From Luteococcus sp038433155 (GTDB taxonomy: Bacteria > Actinomycetota > Actinomycetes > Propionibacteriales > Propionibacteriaceae): a DNA stretch of 64,000 nucleotides. The position numbers and the translations under genes were made by a program. Of this stretch, positions 63,912 through 64,000 are shown one piece after another; position 1 is the first letter of the stretch; each line of letters begins with the position of its first letter. The DNA lies in contig NZ_JBCDMW010000007.1 of the NCBI RefSeq assembly GCF_038433155.1, positions 111,319-175,318 on the forward strand, read 5' to 3'. Below the pieces are notes generated by a model that was not told the DNA's origin, ran no database searches, and saw only the letters and a program-made list of their open reading frames with translations.

Positions 63912-64000
63912 TCATGGTCGCCAGCGGCCGGCCCAGCCTTTCTGGATGCCGTTGCCGTCTTCCCAGCTGAAGTTGGTGCCGGGTTGTGGGCCGAGGGGTT
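63912..64000 (-). CDS. 3' end of an unidentified gene, truncated by the window edge
   Basis: The minus strand is open from the window edge to TGA at 63912-63914, with 28 complete codons and a C-terminus rich in Gly and Trp (NFSWEDGNGIQKGWAGRW). No family is recognised from this short tail. A CCCGCA/TGCGGG inverted repeat at about 63854-63878 could end its transcript. Confidence 0.4.
   Translation of the reverse strand, partial: PLGPQPGTNFSWEDGNGIQKGWAGRWRP

Overview
The window is about 64 kb of high-GC DNA with actinobacterial gene content: a PASTA-domain Ser/Thr kinase next to fhaA-fhaB-pstP-rodA-pbpA, crgA, DUF881, a BlaI-type regulator, CsoR, group II truncated haemoglobin, and many genes that appear to start leaderless (a TANNNT-like -10 box 6-7 nt before the start codon). 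A NifJ-type pyruvate:ferredoxin oxidoreductase beside a dihydroorotate-dehydrogenase-like protein, a fused RmlC-RmlD, cydABDC and a cobalamin riboswitch suggest a facultatively anaerobic member of the Propionibacteriaceae. The family assignment is inference.

Layout. 1-1.5 kb: 3'-truncated peptide/nickel-type solute-binding lipoprotein behind a cobalamin riboswitch (minus strand). 1.4-3.4 kb: GntR regulator plus ABC transporter with a perfect operator on its promoter. 3.4-15.5 kb: an accessory-looking region with an orphan Phd antitoxin, a 14-codon cupin scar, SDR and DUF1349 genes, a LacI-MATE pair, a DUF4241 membrane protein, a VapBC module, an IS21-like remnant, a MerR-controlled hydrolase-cupin pair, a LysR/aldo-keto reductase/SDR group and a GNAT remnant. 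15.6-19.7 kb: dnaB interrupted by two inteins, the first with class 3 (Trp-Cys-Thr) features. 19.8-20.1 kb: a cluster of DnaA-box-like sites. 20.2-23.0 kb: csoR-copZ-copA copper operon. 23.2-29.8 kb: GltD-like flavoprotein, NifJ and DHOD-like protein in one operon. 29.9-32.6 kb: thiamine-binding protein and a large LuxR-type ATPase regulator. 32.7-38.9 kb: cydABDC with a divergent BlaI-family regulator. 39-45.7 kb: flavin-reductase-like protein, secreted GH19-like enzyme, heterodimeric ABC transporter with a siderophore/corrinoid-type binding lipoprotein, and an acidic small protein. 45.8-56.8 kb: lysS, crgA, DUF881, pabA/trpG and the pknB-pbpA-rodA-pstP-fhaB-fhaA cell-wall signalling operon. 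57-60.3 kb: dTDP-rhamnose genes. 60.4-63 kb: glbO and sucCD around a perfect CRP/GlxR-type site. 63-64 kb: secreted lamin-tail protein, tRNA-Leu(CAG) and the 3' end of another gene.

The genes suggest a cell that switches between oxygen-limited respiration (cytochrome bd, truncated haemoglobin, sucCD) and pyruvate oxidation through ferredoxin. The core growth machinery (dnaB, lysS, pknB cluster) lies next to accessory DNA. The most unusual items are the double-intein dnaB with its DnaA-box cluster, the riboswitch-controlled binding protein, the NifJ/GltD/DHOD trio and the binding protein paired with an exporter-fold ABC heterodimer.
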